This document shows positions 20,273 through 28,988 of a DNA stretch of 64,000 nucleotides, one piece after another (the first letter of the stretch is position 1; every line of letters starts with the position of its first letter). Location: contig NZ_JAQZAO010000015.1 in NCBI RefSeq assembly GCF_028737315.1, forward strand, positions 1-64,000. Direction: 5' to 3'. Source of the DNA: Actinomycetospora lemnae (lineage in GTDB: Bacteria; Actinomycetota; Actinomycetes; Mycobacteriales; Pseudonocardiaceae). The notes under the pieces are model-generated. The model worked only from the letters and a program-made list of their open reading frames with translations. It did no database searches and was not told the DNA's origin. The position numbers and the translations under genes were made by a program.

Positions 20273-21574
20273 TTGACCAGCGCGCCACCACCGATGCGTC
20301 GCATCGCGATCGCGAGCATGACCGGCACGGTGATCGAGTTCTACGACTTCTTCATCTACGGCACCGCCGCCGCGCTCGTCTTCAACAAGGTCTTCTTCCC
20401 CGAGCTCGGCGCCGCCGCGGGCACCGCGCTCGCGCTGGCGACGTTCGGCGTCGCGTTCGTCGCGCGCCCGTTCGGCTCGGTGCTGTTCGGGCACTTCGGC
20501 GACAAGCTCGGCCGCAAGCGCACGCTGGTGACGACGCTGCTGCTCATGGGCCTGTCGACGCTCGCCATCGGCCTGTTGCCCACGACCGGCACGATCGGCA
20601 TCCTGGCCCCGATCCTGCTGGTGATCCTGCGCATCCTGCAGGGCCTCGCGGTCGGCGGCGAGTGGGCCGGCGCGACGCTGCTCACCGCGGAGAACTCGCC
20701 CGGCAAGACCCGCGGCAGGTACGCGCTGTTCCCCCAGCTCGGCCCGTCGCTCGCGTTCGCCCTGGCCAGCGCCACGTTCCTCACCACGGCGCTGACCATG
20801 AGCAACGAGGCGTTCCTGGCCTGGGGCTGGCGCGTCCCGTTCATCGCCAGCGTCCTGCTCGTCGCCGTCGGGCTCTACGTGCGCCTGGCGATCACGGAGA
20901 CCGCCGCGTTCCGGTCCCGCGACAAGAACGTCAGCACGCGCATGCCGGTGGCGGAGGTGCTCACCACCCATCCGCGCCGCGTGCTGCTCGCCGCCGGCTC
21001 GACGATGGCCGTGTTCGCGTTCTTCTACATCGGCGTCACGTACCTGACGAGCTACGGCACCCAGAACCTCGGACTACCGCGCACCACGGTGCTCGCCATG
21101 GGCATCATCGGCGGCCTCGTCTTCGCCGGGACGACGATCGCGGGCGCGATCCTCTCCGACCGCGTCGGGCGCCGGAAGATGATCATCATCGGGAACTCGC
21201 TGTCCGTCGTCGCCGGCATCATCGCCTTCCCGATCCTCGACATCGCGACGGCGTGGTCGTTCGGCCTCGGCCTGGCGGTGGTGCTCGGTGTCGTCGGCAT
21301 CGCCTACGGGCCGCAGGGCGCCCAGCTGCCCGAGCTCTTCCCGACCCACTACCGCTACACCGGCGCGGGCATGGCCTACAACCTCGCCGGTGTCCTCGGC
21401 GGCGGGGTGGTGCCGCTGATCGCGACGGCGCTGGTGGCCTCGCTGGGGTCGAGCCTCGCGATCGGCATCCTGCTCGCGGGCCTGTCGCTGGTGAGCCTGC
21501 TGTGCACCCTGGCCCTGCCCGACACGGACGCCGCCTCGATCGAGACGACCTCGCCGGCCGCCGCGACGGCCTGA
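20273..21574 (+). CDS. MFS transporter, metabolite:H+ symporter (MHS) type
   Basis: A 433-residue 12-span transporter. A TTG at 20273 is chosen because AGGAGG sits 6 bases upstream (20261-20266); upstream in-frame candidates lack this. MHS-family marks are MTGTVIEFYDFFIYGTAAALVF in span 1, FGHFGDKLGRKRTLV in the loop between spans 2 and 3, and LQGLAVGGEWAGATLLTAEN in span 4. The family imports organic acids, betaine or proline by proton symport; the substrate is not readable. A candidate operator lies upstream and a hairpin terminator follows. Confidence 0.88.
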   Translation: MTSAPPPMRRIAIASMTGTVIEFYDFFIYGTAAALVFNKVFFPELGAAAGTALALATFGVAFVARPFGSVLFGHFGDKLGRKRTLVTTLLLMGLSTLAIGLLPTTGTIGILAPILLVILRILQGLAVGGEWAGATLLTAENSPGKTRGRYALFPQLGPSLAFALASATFLTTALTMSNEAFLAWGWRVPFIASVLLVAVGLYVRLAITETAAFRSRDKNVSTRMPVAEVLTTHPRRVLLAAGSTMAVFAFFYIGVTYLTSYGTQNLGLPRTTVLAMGIIGGLVFAGTTIAGAILSDRVGRRKMIIIGNSLSVVAGIIAFPILDIATAWSFGLGLAVVLGVVGIAYGPQGAQLPELFPTHYRYTGAGMAYNLAGVLGGGVVPLIATALVASLGSSLAIGILLAGLSLVSLLCTLALPDTDAASIETTSPAAATA

Positions 21575-21583
21575 GCACGCTCC

Positions 21584-21622
21584 TGGACGGGCGTCCGGAT
21601 CGTCCCTTTCCGGGCGCCCGTC
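21584..21622 (+). terminator. Hairpin terminator after the MHS transporter
   Basis: Arms ggacgggcg and cgcccgtcc (9 bp perfect) around a 21-base loop that contains cctttcc. It starts 9 bases after the stop of the transporter and before the Crp/Fnr gene. Confidence 0.6.
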
Positions 21623-21681
21623 CGGTGCGTAATCTCCCCTCACCCCCGCCGGCCCTCCGGTGGAACGGATCGAGGACGCCG

Positions 21682-22383
21682 ATGGCCCCGCACAGCGTCG
21701 TGCCCAACCCGACGGTCTCCCCGTTCCTCCTGGCCGAGAGCGGGGCGGTGAGCCGGCGCATCGAGGCCCTCGGCGTCCCCCGCCCCGTCCGCGCGGGCGA
21801 CCACCTCTACCGCCAGGGCGAGCCGTCCTCGTCGTTCCACGTCATCGCCAGCGGCCGGGTGCGCGTGCACATGCTGCGTCCGGACGGCACGACGCGCGTG
21901 ATCTCCTGGGCGGAGCCGGGCGCGAGCCTCGGCGAGGGCGTCTGCTTCGACGGCGGCGTGAACCCGGTGTCGGCCACCGCGCTGACGGCGTGCGAGGTGC
22001 TCGCGATCGGTCGCGACGTCCTCGTGGAGGCCGCGCGCGACGACCCGGAGCTGCTCGTGGAGGTCGTGCGCCGCGTCGCCCGCAAGCAGCGGGTGCTGCA
22101 CCTGCACGTCTTCCTCGACGGCCTGCCGGCCCACGAGCGCGTGGTCCTGCTGCTGGGGCACCTCGTCGAGGCCTACGGCGACGGCGCGCTGGGGACCTCG
22201 GCGCGCCTGAGCGTGCGCCCGCCGGTGGACGAGCTCGCGCTCATGGTGGGCCTGACCCGGGTGACGACGAGCCGGGAGATCTCGCGGCTGGTCGCCGAGG
22301 GCGTGCTGCAGAAGGACGGGCGCAGCATCGTGGTGCGCGACCTGCCGAGCCTGCGGCGGCGGGTCGACGCCGTGGCGGTCTGA
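21682..22383 (+). CDS. Crp/Fnr family transcriptional regulator
   Basis: A 233-residue regulator. The N-terminal cyclic-nucleotide-binding fold shows VRAGDHLYRQGEPSSSFHVIASGRVRVHMLRPDG and GASLGEG, followed by a long dimer helix. The C-terminal winged helix has the recognition motif DELALMVGLTRVTTSREISRLVAEGVLQKDGRSIVV. There is no cluster of Cys residues as in FNR, so iron-sulfur oxygen sensing is unlikely. The cAMP-type Arg/Ser phosphate cassette is not complete. The signal and targets are unknown. Confidence 0.88.
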   Translation: MAPHSVVPNPTVSPFLLAESGAVSRRIEALGVPRPVRAGDHLYRQGEPSSSFHVIASGRVRVHMLRPDGTTRVISWAEPGASLGEGVCFDGGVNPVSATALTACEVLAIGRDVLVEAARDDPELLVEVVRRVARKQRVLHLHVFLDGLPAHERVVLLLGHLVEAYGDGALGTSARLSVRPPVDELALMVGLTRVTTSREISRLVAEGVLQKDGRSIVVRDLPSLRRRVDAVAV

Positions 22384-22398
22384 GGGGCGCGTCCGGCG

Positions 22399-22758
22399 CT
22401 ACGGCATCAGGGGCCGCACGTGGCGCAGGAACGCGCGCACGGCCAGCGGGGCCCCGACCGGCAGGAGCAGCGTGCCCGCCGCGCCGACGACGACCAGCGC
22501 CACGATCCCCGTCTGGAGCCCGACGCCGAGGGGCAGCACCCCGAGCAGCACGGTGGCGACGAGCCCGACGACGATCATGAGGTCGCCGACGGCGGCGCCG
22601 CCCGGTCCCGGGGAGGTCACCCGGCGCACGAAGCGCGGGTCCTCGAGCGCGAGGGCGCGGACGATGCCGGCCCAGCGCTCGGCGTCCGGGTCGAACGGCC
22701 GGTCGGCGGGGTCGCCGGACCGGTCCCACAGCTCGCCGGGCTCCTCGTGCTGCTCCAC
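22399..22758 (-). CDS. DUF3040 family membrane protein
   Basis: A 119-residue protein starting at GTG 22758. The cytosolic N-terminus has the DUF3040 style WAGIVRALALEDPRFVRRV, followed by two membrane spans (LMIVVGLVATVLLGVLPLGVG and GIVALVVVGAAGTLLLPVG) and a basic tail. DUF3040 proteins are small actinobacterial membrane proteins of unknown function. It is convergent with the Crp/Fnr gene, with 15 bases between the ends. Confidence 0.72.
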   Translation of the reverse strand: MEQHEEPGELWDRSGDPADRPFDPDAERWAGIVRALALEDPRFVRRVTSPGPGGAAVGDLMIVVGLVATVLLGVLPLGVGLQTGIVALVVVGAAGTLLLPVGAPLAVRAFLRHVRPLMP

Positions 22759-22908
22759 GTCTCCAGGGTGCGGGCGCGGCGGGCGGTCGACACCGTGTCC
22801 TCGGCCACCGTCACGACGCGTCGACCAGCGGAAACGCCCCGCAGGCCGAGCCGGCACTCCCCGCGCGCCACGGCGCGCCCGGGTGACCGCCGAGCGCGCG
22901 TGCGGCCC

Positions 22909-22940
22909 GCCCCCCCGCGGTGGCCCGCCACCGGGGGCGG
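22909..22940 (-). terminator. GC-rich hairpin downstream of the TetR gene
   Basis: A nested inverted repeat with inner arms cggtgg/ccaccg and outer C/G runs lies 22 bases past the TetR stop on the minus strand. It is the likely end of the tetR transcript. The rest of 22759-22962 shows no recognisable gene. Confidence 0.5.
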
Positions 22941-22962
22941 ACGAACGGCACGACGACCGGCG

Positions 22963-23490
22963 TCAGCGCGGTCCGGCGCGGCGCAGCACCTCCTCGAGCG
23001 CGCCGGTGAGCCCCTCGCTGGTGTCGCCGACGATGGCCCGCAGGTACATGCCGTCGCCGACCACGGCGACGATGTCGGCGGTGAGGGGGTCGCCGAGCTC
23101 CTCGGCCATGGCCTCGCGCCAGACGGCGAAGCAGCGGCGCGTGGCGTCGGCGGCGCGCGGCTCGGTGGCCGCGAGCTTGACCAGGGCGACCAGGGCGCGG
23201 AAGACGGGGCTGTCGCCGGCGGGGTCGGTCACCGAGGTGCGCAGGTAGTAGCGGGCGATGCCCTCGGGCGCCGTCCGCGCGGTGGCGAGGTCGGCGTCGT
23301 TGAGCTCCCTCGCGCGGTCGAGCAGGCCGTCGAGCAGGGCCTCCTTCGACCCGAAGTGGTAGAGCAGCCCGCCCTTGGAGACGCCGGCCGCGGCCGCGAC
23401 GGCGTCGAGGGTGACCGTCTCGGGACCCGATCTCACGACGAGGTCGGTGTACGCGTCGAGGATGCGGTCGCGCTGTGACGGGCGAGGCAC
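22963..23490 (-). CDS. TetR family transcriptional regulator
   Basis: A 175-residue regulator starting at GTG 23490. The N-terminal HTH is clear: RDRILDAYTDLVVRSGPETVTLDAVAAAAGVSKGGLLYHFGSKEALL, typical of TetR (the GLLYHF form is found in QacR/AcrR-like proteins). The C-terminal ligand domain is about 110 residues. It is divergent from an MFS efflux gene, and the space between them holds two copies of a quasi-palindromic operator, so it very probably represses both itself and the pump. Confidence 0.92.
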   Translation of the reverse strand: MPRPSQRDRILDAYTDLVVRSGPETVTLDAVAAAAGVSKGGLLYHFGSKEALLDGLLDRARELNDADLATARTAPEGIARYYLRTSVTDPAGDSPVFRALVALVKLAATEPRAADATRRCFAVWREAMAEELGDPLTADIVAVVGDGMYLRAIVGDTSEGLTGALEEVLRRAGPR

Positions 23491-23499
23491 GGCGTTGAC

Positions 23500-23525
23500 A
23501 GTAGACCGTCCAGCCGGTGTAGTTT
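23500..23525 (+). promoter_or_regulatory. TetR operator, left copy
   Basis: A 26-base site beginning agtagaccgtccag. Its core is a quasi-palindrome (ACCG-N6-CGGT), and the whole site is repeated in opposite orientation at 23538-23563 with 24 of 26 bases shared. It lies 9 bases from the tetR start codon. Confidence 0.8.
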
Positions 23526-23537
23526 CGGCTCCGCCGC

Positions 23538-23563
23538 AAACTGCACCGTCTGGACGGTCTACT
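23538..23563 (-). promoter_or_regulatory. TetR operator, right copy
   Basis: The inverted copy of the left operator, ending ctggacggtctact on the plus strand. Its core ACCGTC-TG-GACGGT is a perfect inverted repeat. It is followed directly by the AGGAGGAGG ribosome site of the efflux gene, so a bound regulator would block expression of the pump. Confidence 0.8.
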
Positions 23564-23578
23564 CAGGAGGAGGGCTCG

Positions 23579-25028
23579 ATGTCCCGCCGGTCGCCGTGGG
23601 TCGCGCTCGCCGTGCTCGTGCTGCCGGTGCTGCTCATCAGCATCGACATGACCGTGCTCGGCACGGCCCTGCCCGCCCTGACCGAGGACCTCGACCCCGG
23701 CGCCGCCGAGCAGCTCTGGATCGTCGACGCCTACTCCTTCGTGCTCGCCGGCCTGCTCGTCACCATGGGCACGCTCGGCGACCGCATCGGGCGCCGCCGC
23801 CTGCTGCTCTGGGGCGCCGCGGCCTTCGGCCTCGCGTCCGTGGCCGCGGCGTTCGCGCCGACCGCCGGCACGCTCGTCGCCGCCCGCGCCCTGCTCGGCC
23901 TGGGCGGCGCGACGCTCATGCCCTCGACGTTCTCGCTGATCAAGACCGCGTTCCCGGAGCCGCGGCGCCGGGCCACCGCCGTGGCCGTGTGGTCCGCCGC
24001 GTTCTCGGGCGGGGCCGCCGCCGGGCCCGTGGTCGGCGGCTTCCTGCCTCGAGCACTTCTGGTGGGGCTCGGTCTTCCTGATCAACGTCCCGGTGATCCT
24101 GCTGCTGCTCGCGCTCGGCCCCCGGGTGCTGCCCGAGAGCCGCGACCCGCACCCGGGGCCGTTCGACCTGCCCTCGGCGGCACTGTCGCTGGCCGCGATG
24201 GTGCCGGTGGTGGCCGGGGTGAAGACCGTCGCGACCGAGGGCGTCACGCCGCTCGCCGTCGCCGCGGCGGTGGCCGGCGTCGCGGCCGGCGTCGTCTTCG
24301 TGCGCCGGCAGCGCCGCCTCGCCCACCCCCTCATCGACCTGGGCCTGTTCGCCCGGCGCCCGTTCACGGTGTCGGTCACGACGAACCTGCTCGGCGTGTT
24401 CGCCCTGGTGGGCCTGCTCGTGCTGCTGCCGCAGCACCTGCAGCTGGTGCTCGGGCTCGGGCCGCTCGAGGCCGCGCTGTGGATGCTGCCGGGCTCGATC
24501 GCCGGGGTCGCCGGGGCGCTCGTCGCCACGCGGCTGGTGCGCCGGTTCGCCGGTCCCGCGCTGGTCGGCGTCGGGCTCGGACTGGCCGGCGTGGGCCTCC
24601 TGCTGGTCGGGGTGCTCGGCGGGCTGGGCGCCGTGGTCGGCGGGTTCGTGCTGCTCGGCGGCGGGGTGGCGCTGGCCGAGGCGCTCACCAACGACCTGAT
24701 CCTCGCCGCCGCCCCCGCCGACCGCGCCGGCGCCGCGTCGGCGATCTCGGAGACCGGCTACGAGCTCGGGGGCGCGCTGGGCACCGCGGTGCTCGGCAGC
24801 ATCGCGGCCGGCGTCTTCACCGCGCGCACCGGCCAGGAGACGCTCGGCGGTGCACTGGCCCACGCGGGCGGGGACGGCGCCGTGGTCGGTGCGGCCCGCG
24901 AGGCGTTCACCGCCGGGATGCAGGGCGCCGCGGTGCTCGGGGCCGTCGTCCTCGCCGTCACCGCGCTCGGCGCCTGGCGCCTGCTGACGCGGGCGGGGGC
25001 CGCGGAGCGCGAGCCGGTCGGGGTCTGA
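23579..25028 (+). pseudogene. 14-span MFS drug-efflux transporter with a +1 frameshift
   Basis: An EmrB/QacA-type MFS protein starting at ATG 23579 after AGGAGGAGGG. The N-terminal part has the family marks ISIDMTVLGTALPAL, WIVDAYSFVLAGLLVTMGTLGDRIGRRR and ALLGLGGATLMPSTFSLI. After GPVVGGFL the homology continues in the next frame (LEHFWWGSVFLINVP) because of one extra C at 24047-24048, then runs intact to the stop at 25028. Both halves are otherwise undamaged, so this is a recent mutation or a sequence error. If real, the protein would lose its last two thirds. Controlled by the divergent TetR. Confidence 0.85.
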
Positions 25029-25056
25029 CCCCGACCGGTCCGCGCGAGGGGGTCAG
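25025..25056. terminator. Shared bidirectional terminator between the efflux and ABM genes
   Basis: Arms ctgacccc (25025-25032) and ggggtcag (25049-25056) include the stop codons of the two convergent genes and can form a hairpin on either strand. Confidence 0.55.
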
Positions 25057-25376
25057 CGGGGCGCGATCTCGCCCATCTCGCCCCAGCCGTCCTGCGGGAC
25101 GTCCTGCACGTTGATGATCTTCGGCTTCCGGGAGACCCAGTCGGGCGCCTGCTCGACGAACTTCTGGAAGTGCTCCGACTGGACGTGCGCCTCGCCCGCG
25201 CCGTCCTGGAAGGCCTCGACGAGCACGTAGGTGTTCTCCTCCTCGAGGTGCCGCGACCACTCGAAGAAGATGTTGCCGGGCTCCTGGCGCACCGCGTCGG
25301 TGAACTCCTTGACGAGCGACGGGAACTGCTCGGCGTACTCCGGCTTCACCGTCCACTTGACGTTGATGAGGATCAC
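25053..25376 (-). CDS. Antibiotic biosynthesis monooxygenase (ABM/YgiN-like) domain protein
   Basis: A 107-residue protein starting at a GTG (25376) preceded on its strand by GGAGAGA. It has the ferredoxin-like ABM fold pattern: ILINVKWTVKPEYAEQF, then EPGNIFFEWSRHLEEENTYVLVEAFQDGAGEAHVQSEHFQKFV. Members are small cofactor-free mono-oxygenases or quinol oxidases. It is divergent from the desaturase-reductase fusion, and the two share about 200 bases of upstream region. Confidence 0.85.
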   Translation of the reverse strand: MILINVKWTVKPEYAEQFPSLVKEFTDAVRQEPGNIFFEWSRHLEEENTYVLVEAFQDGAGEAHVQSEHFQKFVEQAPDWVSRKPKIINVQDVPQDGWGEMGEIAPR

Positions 25377-25582
25377 GGCAGGTCTCTCTCCATCCACTGC
25401 GCTCGGGGGTGTCGGCGGGATCCTCTCGCGCTCCGCGGGGACGCGCCATGGACCGGCGCCGACGGCCCCGGAGGCGACGGCGTGACCCGTTCTGAGACAA
25501 AAACAGCGTATTGACTCAGTCCGGCCCCGGACGTTCACTGGAGTGGTCGCCGCCGACGACCCGACGTCCTGGGGAGGACACC

Positions 25583-27670
25583 GTGACCGCCGACGCCCGG
25601 GAGCGCGAGGCCCCCGCACGGGTCCTCAGCGAGGAGGAGTCCGCGGCCGTGCGCCGCGGGGTGCCCGACCCCGGCATCCCGCTGCCGACCGTCGCCCTGC
25701 CGACCCTGGCCCTCTGGGTCGCCTCGCTCGCGCTGTGGGTGGGCGCGGCGGTCCTCGCGCTCGCCGCGCTGGACGGCGAGGTCAGCCGGTGGTGGCTGGC
25801 CGCGACGGTGCCGGCGCAGGCGCTGGTCACCTTCACGATGTTCACGGTGCTGCACGAGGCGACCCACCACGCCGCGGGTCGGTGGCGGTGGGTCAACGAC
25901 GTCCTCGGGCGCCTGTCGATCCCGTTCGTCGCGGCGTGGGCGACGTTCCCGCTGGTGCGCTACATCCACATCGAGCACCACCGGCACACCAACGAGGACG
26001 TCCTCGTCGACCCCGACGCGTGGGTCGAGGGTGGTCCGGCCTGGCAGCGACCGCTGCGCTGGCTCGCCATCGACGGCTGGTACTTCCGCTTCTACGGGCC
26101 GCGGATGGCGCGCCGCCCGCGCCGCGAGGTCGTCGGGGCGCTGGTGAACCTCGCGGTCGTGGTGGCCGTCGCGGTGACGCTGGTGGCCACGGGGCACGGG
26201 CTCGCGCTGCTGCTGCTCTACCTCGTGCCCCAGCGCCTGGGCATCGGGGTGCTCGCCTGGTGGTTCGACTGGCTGCCCCACCACGACCTCGGCGTCACCG
26301 CGCGCGCCGACCGGTTCCGCGCGACCCGGGTGCGCGTGGGGCGCGAGTGGCTCATGACGCCGGTGATGCTGTACCAGAACTACCACCTGGTGCACCACAT
26401 CCACCCGACGATCCCCTTCTACCGCTACGTGCGCGCGTGGGAGAACACCCGCGACGACTACCTCGCGCGCGACATCCCGATCGCGACGGCGTGGGGCACC
26501 GAGCTCACCCCCGCCGAGTACCGCGCCTGGCGGGGCCTCACCGACGGGATGGACGGGCCGGCCGGCGAGGTCCGGCCCGGCTTCCACCGGCTGCGGGTCG
26601 AGGAGGTCCGCCGGGCCGCGGTCGACGCGCTCGCGGTGACCTTCACGGTCCCCGACGAGCTCGCCGCGACGTTCGCGCACCGCGCCGGCCAGCACGTGAC
26701 GGTGCGCGCGTGGCTGGACCGTCCCGACGGCTCGGGCCGCGAGGAGGTCCGCCGGACGTACTCGGTGTGCTCCGCCGCGGGCTCGGGCGTGCTCCGGATC
26801 GGCGTGCGCCTGGTGCCCGACGGCCGGTTCTCGTCGTGGGCGGGCTCGGAGCTCGCGGCCGGCGACACCCTCGAGGTCGCCGCGCCGTCGGGACGCTTCA
26901 CCCCGGAGCCGCCCGCCGGGCTCTCTCCGGGCCGGCGGATCGTCGCCGTCGCGGCGGGCAGCGGCATCACCCCGGTGCTCCCGATCGTCGCGGGGATCCT
27001 CGACGCCGAGCCCTCGTCGCGGGTGACGCTGCTCGTCGGCAACCGCGACCGCGCCTCGACGATGTTCGCCGACGAGCTGTCGATGCTGGTCGCGCGCGCG
27101 GAGGGCCGGCTGCGGCTCGTGCACGTGCGCTCGCGGGAGGACGCCGTCCCCGACGACCGGCCCGAGGACGCCGCGCGGTGGGAGACCGTCGAGGCCGGCC
27201 GCCTCGACCCCGCCCGGGTGCTCGCGCACGTGCACCGCCCCGACGACGTCGACGGCTGGTTCCTCTGCGGGCCCGAGGCGCTCACCGAGGCGCTCACCGA
27301 CGGCCTCGCCGAGCAGGGCGTCGACCCCGACCGCGTGCACCGCGAGCTGTTCACCGCCGCGGCGCCGGCGGGGCCCGTCGAGGGGGCGACCGCCGCGACC
27401 GTCGCCGTCACCCTCGACGGCACCACCACCGACGTGGACTGCGGCCCCGACGAGACCGTCCTCGACGCGGCGGTGCGGGCGGGCGTCGACGCGCCGTACT
27501 CGTGCGCGGGCGGGGCGTGCGGCACCTGCGCGGCGTCGCTGACCGCAGGCACCGTGCACATGGCCGTCCGGCACGCCCTGACCGACGACGAGGTCGCCTT
27601 CGGTCGCGTCCTGACCTGCCAGGCCCGCCCCACCAGCGCGTCCGTGGCGGTCGACTACGACGGCCGCTGA
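25583..27670 (+). CDS. Fatty-acid-desaturase / ferredoxin-reductase / 2Fe-2S ferredoxin fusion
   Basis: A 695-residue fusion starting at GTG 25583 after GGGGAGGA. Residues 40-300 form a di-iron membrane desaturase/hydroxylase domain with the His boxes HEATHH (91-96), HIEHH (129-133) and HLVHH (268-272). Residues 330-590 are a PaaE-like FAD/NAD(P) reductase with RTYSVCS (391-397), AGSGITP (458-464) and GWFLCGPEALTEA. Residues 600-695 are a plant-type 2Fe-2S ferredoxin with Cys 641, 646, 649 and 679. The protein should pass electrons from NAD(P)H to its own di-iron site, making it self-sufficient. The substrate may be an acyl chain, sterol or carotenoid. Confidence 0.88.
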   Translation: MTADAREREAPARVLSEEESAAVRRGVPDPGIPLPTVALPTLALWVASLALWVGAAVLALAALDGEVSRWWLAATVPAQALVTFTMFTVLHEATHHAAGRWRWVNDVLGRLSIPFVAAWATFPLVRYIHIEHHRHTNEDVLVDPDAWVEGGPAWQRPLRWLAIDGWYFRFYGPRMARRPRREVVGALVNLAVVVAVAVTLVATGHGLALLLLYLVPQRLGIGVLAWWFDWLPHHDLGVTARADRFRATRVRVGREWLMTPVMLYQNYHLVHHIHPTIPFYRYVRAWENTRDDYLARDIPIATAWGTELTPAEYRAWRGLTDGMDGPAGEVRPGFHRLRVEEVRRAAVDALAVTFTVPDELAATFAHRAGQHVTVRAWLDRPDGSGREEVRRTYSVCSAAGSGVLRIGVRLVPDGRFSSWAGSELAAGDTLEVAAPSGRFTPEPPAGLSPGRRIVAVAAGSGITPVLPIVAGILDAEPSSRVTLLVGNRDRASTMFADELSMLVARAEGRLRLVHVRSREDAVPDDRPEDAARWETVEAGRLDPARVLAHVHRPDDVDGWFLCGPEALTEALTDGLAEQGVDPDRVHRELFTAAAPAGPVEGATAATVAVTLDGTTTDVDCGPDETVLDAAVRAGVDAPYSCAGGACGTCAASLTAGTVHMAVRHALTDDEVAFGRVLTCQARPTSASVAVDYDGR

Positions 27671-27685
27671 CGCCAGACTGGCACG

Positions 27686-28528
27686 GTGGCCGAGGAGGCG
27701 GATGCCCGCGTCGGGCGCCCGGCGGGCGCCCTGGCCGGCCACGTCGGCTACCACGGCTACGACCTGCACGCCGACCCCGGCACCCACCGCGGGCTGCCCT
27801 CGCCGTACCTGACGTTCATCGTCACCTTCGGCACCCCGCTGACCATGCGGGCGCCCGACGGCTCGCTGGTGACACGCGACGTCGCGATCGGCGGCCTGCA
27901 CACGACGCCGGAGACGATCGTCCACCACGGCCGGCAGTCCGGGCTGCACGTCGTGCTCGACCCGCTGGCCGCCCGCGCGCTGCTCGGCCGCCCGGCGTCG
28001 GAGCTCGCCGGCATCACCGTCGACGGGGACGCGGTCCTCGGTGCGCTCGCCCGCGAGCTGCACGAGCAGGTCGGGGAGGCCGACGGCTGGGCCGGGCGCT
28101 TCGCCGCGCTCGACGACGTGCTGTGCCGGGCGCTCGCGGGGTCGGGGGAGCCGTCGGTGGCGCCCGAGGTCCGGCGGGCGTGGCGGCGTGTCGTCGGCTC
28201 CGGGGGCCGGGTGCCGGTGCGCGCGCTGGCCGACGAGGTCGGGTGGAGCGAGCGGCACCTCGGCCAGCGGTTCCGCGCCGAGCTCGGGGTGGCGCCGAAG
28301 GTCGCGGGCCGCATGGCGCGGTTCGACCGCGCGCGGCGCCGCCTCGCCGCCCGGGCGCTCGCCGGGGAGGCGCTGCGTCTCGCCGACATCGCCGCCGACG
28401 GGGGCTACGCCGACCAGGCGCACCTCACCCGGGAGTTCGGCGCGCTCGCCGGCTGCTCGCCCACCCGCTGGCTCGCCGAGGAGATCGGGAACGTCCAAGA
28501 CGCGGCGACGCCCGGGGAGGCACCGTGA
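27686..28528 (+). CDS. AraC family transcriptional regulator
   Basis: A 280-residue regulator starting at GTG 27686, 15 bases after the fusion gene. The N-terminal part (about 1-140) is a small ligand-binding domain with YHGYDLHADPGTHRGLPSPYLTFIVTF. The C-terminal double HTH shows VPVRALADEVGWSERHLGQRFRAELGVAPKVAGRMARFDRA and LADIAADGGYADQAHLTREFGALAGCSPTRW. It is translationally linked to the following VOC gene (GTGA). It probably controls the neighbouring fusion gene; that is inferred from position. Confidence 0.88.
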   Translation: MAEEADARVGRPAGALAGHVGYHGYDLHADPGTHRGLPSPYLTFIVTFGTPLTMRAPDGSLVTRDVAIGGLHTTPETIVHHGRQSGLHVVLDPLAARALLGRPASELAGITVDGDAVLGALARELHEQVGEADGWAGRFAALDDVLCRALAGSGEPSVAPEVRRAWRRVVGSGGRVPVRALADEVGWSERHLGQRFRAELGVAPKVAGRMARFDRARRRLAARALAGEALRLADIAADGGYADQAHLTREFGALAGCSPTRWLAEEIGNVQDAATPGEAP

Positions 28529-28980
28529 GCGGCATGGACACCACCGACACCACTGACGCCACCGACGCCAAGACCCCACCGCCCACCGTCTGGCCCACCC
28601 TCGCCGCCGACGACGCCCGCGGGCAGCTCGCCTACCTCACCGAGGTGCTCGGGTTCGTCGAGGTCGTCGCCTACACCGACGACGACGGCGTGGTCCAGCA
28701 CGCCGAGCTCGCCTGGCCCGCCGGCGGCGGGATCATGATGGGCCAGCGCCGCCCCGGGTCCGACGACCGCGCGACGCCGTCCGGCGCGTTCAGCGCGTAC
28801 GTCGTGGTCGCCGAGGCCGCCGAGGTCGACGCCGTCGCCGCGCGGGTCCGCGAGGACGGGCGCGGCGAGGTCGTCCGCCCGCCCCACGACACCGACTACG
28901 GCTCCCACGACACCGCGATCCGCGACCCCGAGGGCAACAACTGGCAGTTCGGGACCTACCCGGGCGCGCCCCGACCCTGA
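28525..28980 (+). CDS. VOC superfamily (glyoxalase/bleomycin-resistance-like) protein
   Basis: A 151-residue VOC-fold protein. The first 20 residues are a Thr/Asp-rich low-complexity stretch (DTTDTTDATDA). The domain then reads WPTLAADDARGQLAYLTEVLGFVEVVAYTDDDG, with GGIMMGQRRPG and the closing YGSHDTAIRDPEGNNWQFGTYPG. The pattern is close to PhnB/YcdJ-like glyoxalase proteins. Metal-ligand positions are not all obvious, so the activity is unknown. The GTG start overlaps the AraC stop; an ATG three codons later is also possible. Confidence 0.8.
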   Translation: MSGMDTTDTTDATDAKTPPPTVWPTLAADDARGQLAYLTEVLGFVEVVAYTDDDGVVQHAELAWPAGGGIMMGQRRPGSDDRATPSGAFSAYVVVAEAAEVDAVAARVREDGRGEVVRPPHDTDYGSHDTAIRDPEGNNWQFGTYPGAPRP

Positions 28981-28988
28981 TCCGGAGC

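Noticed and set aside
25535-28579. 1014-codon open frame on the minus strand opposite the desaturase fusion and AraC genes
   Set aside because: It is composed of Arg/Gly/Val/Asp-rich low-complexity sequence with no domain. It is the antisense shadow of genes that carry full catalytic motifs on the plus strand.
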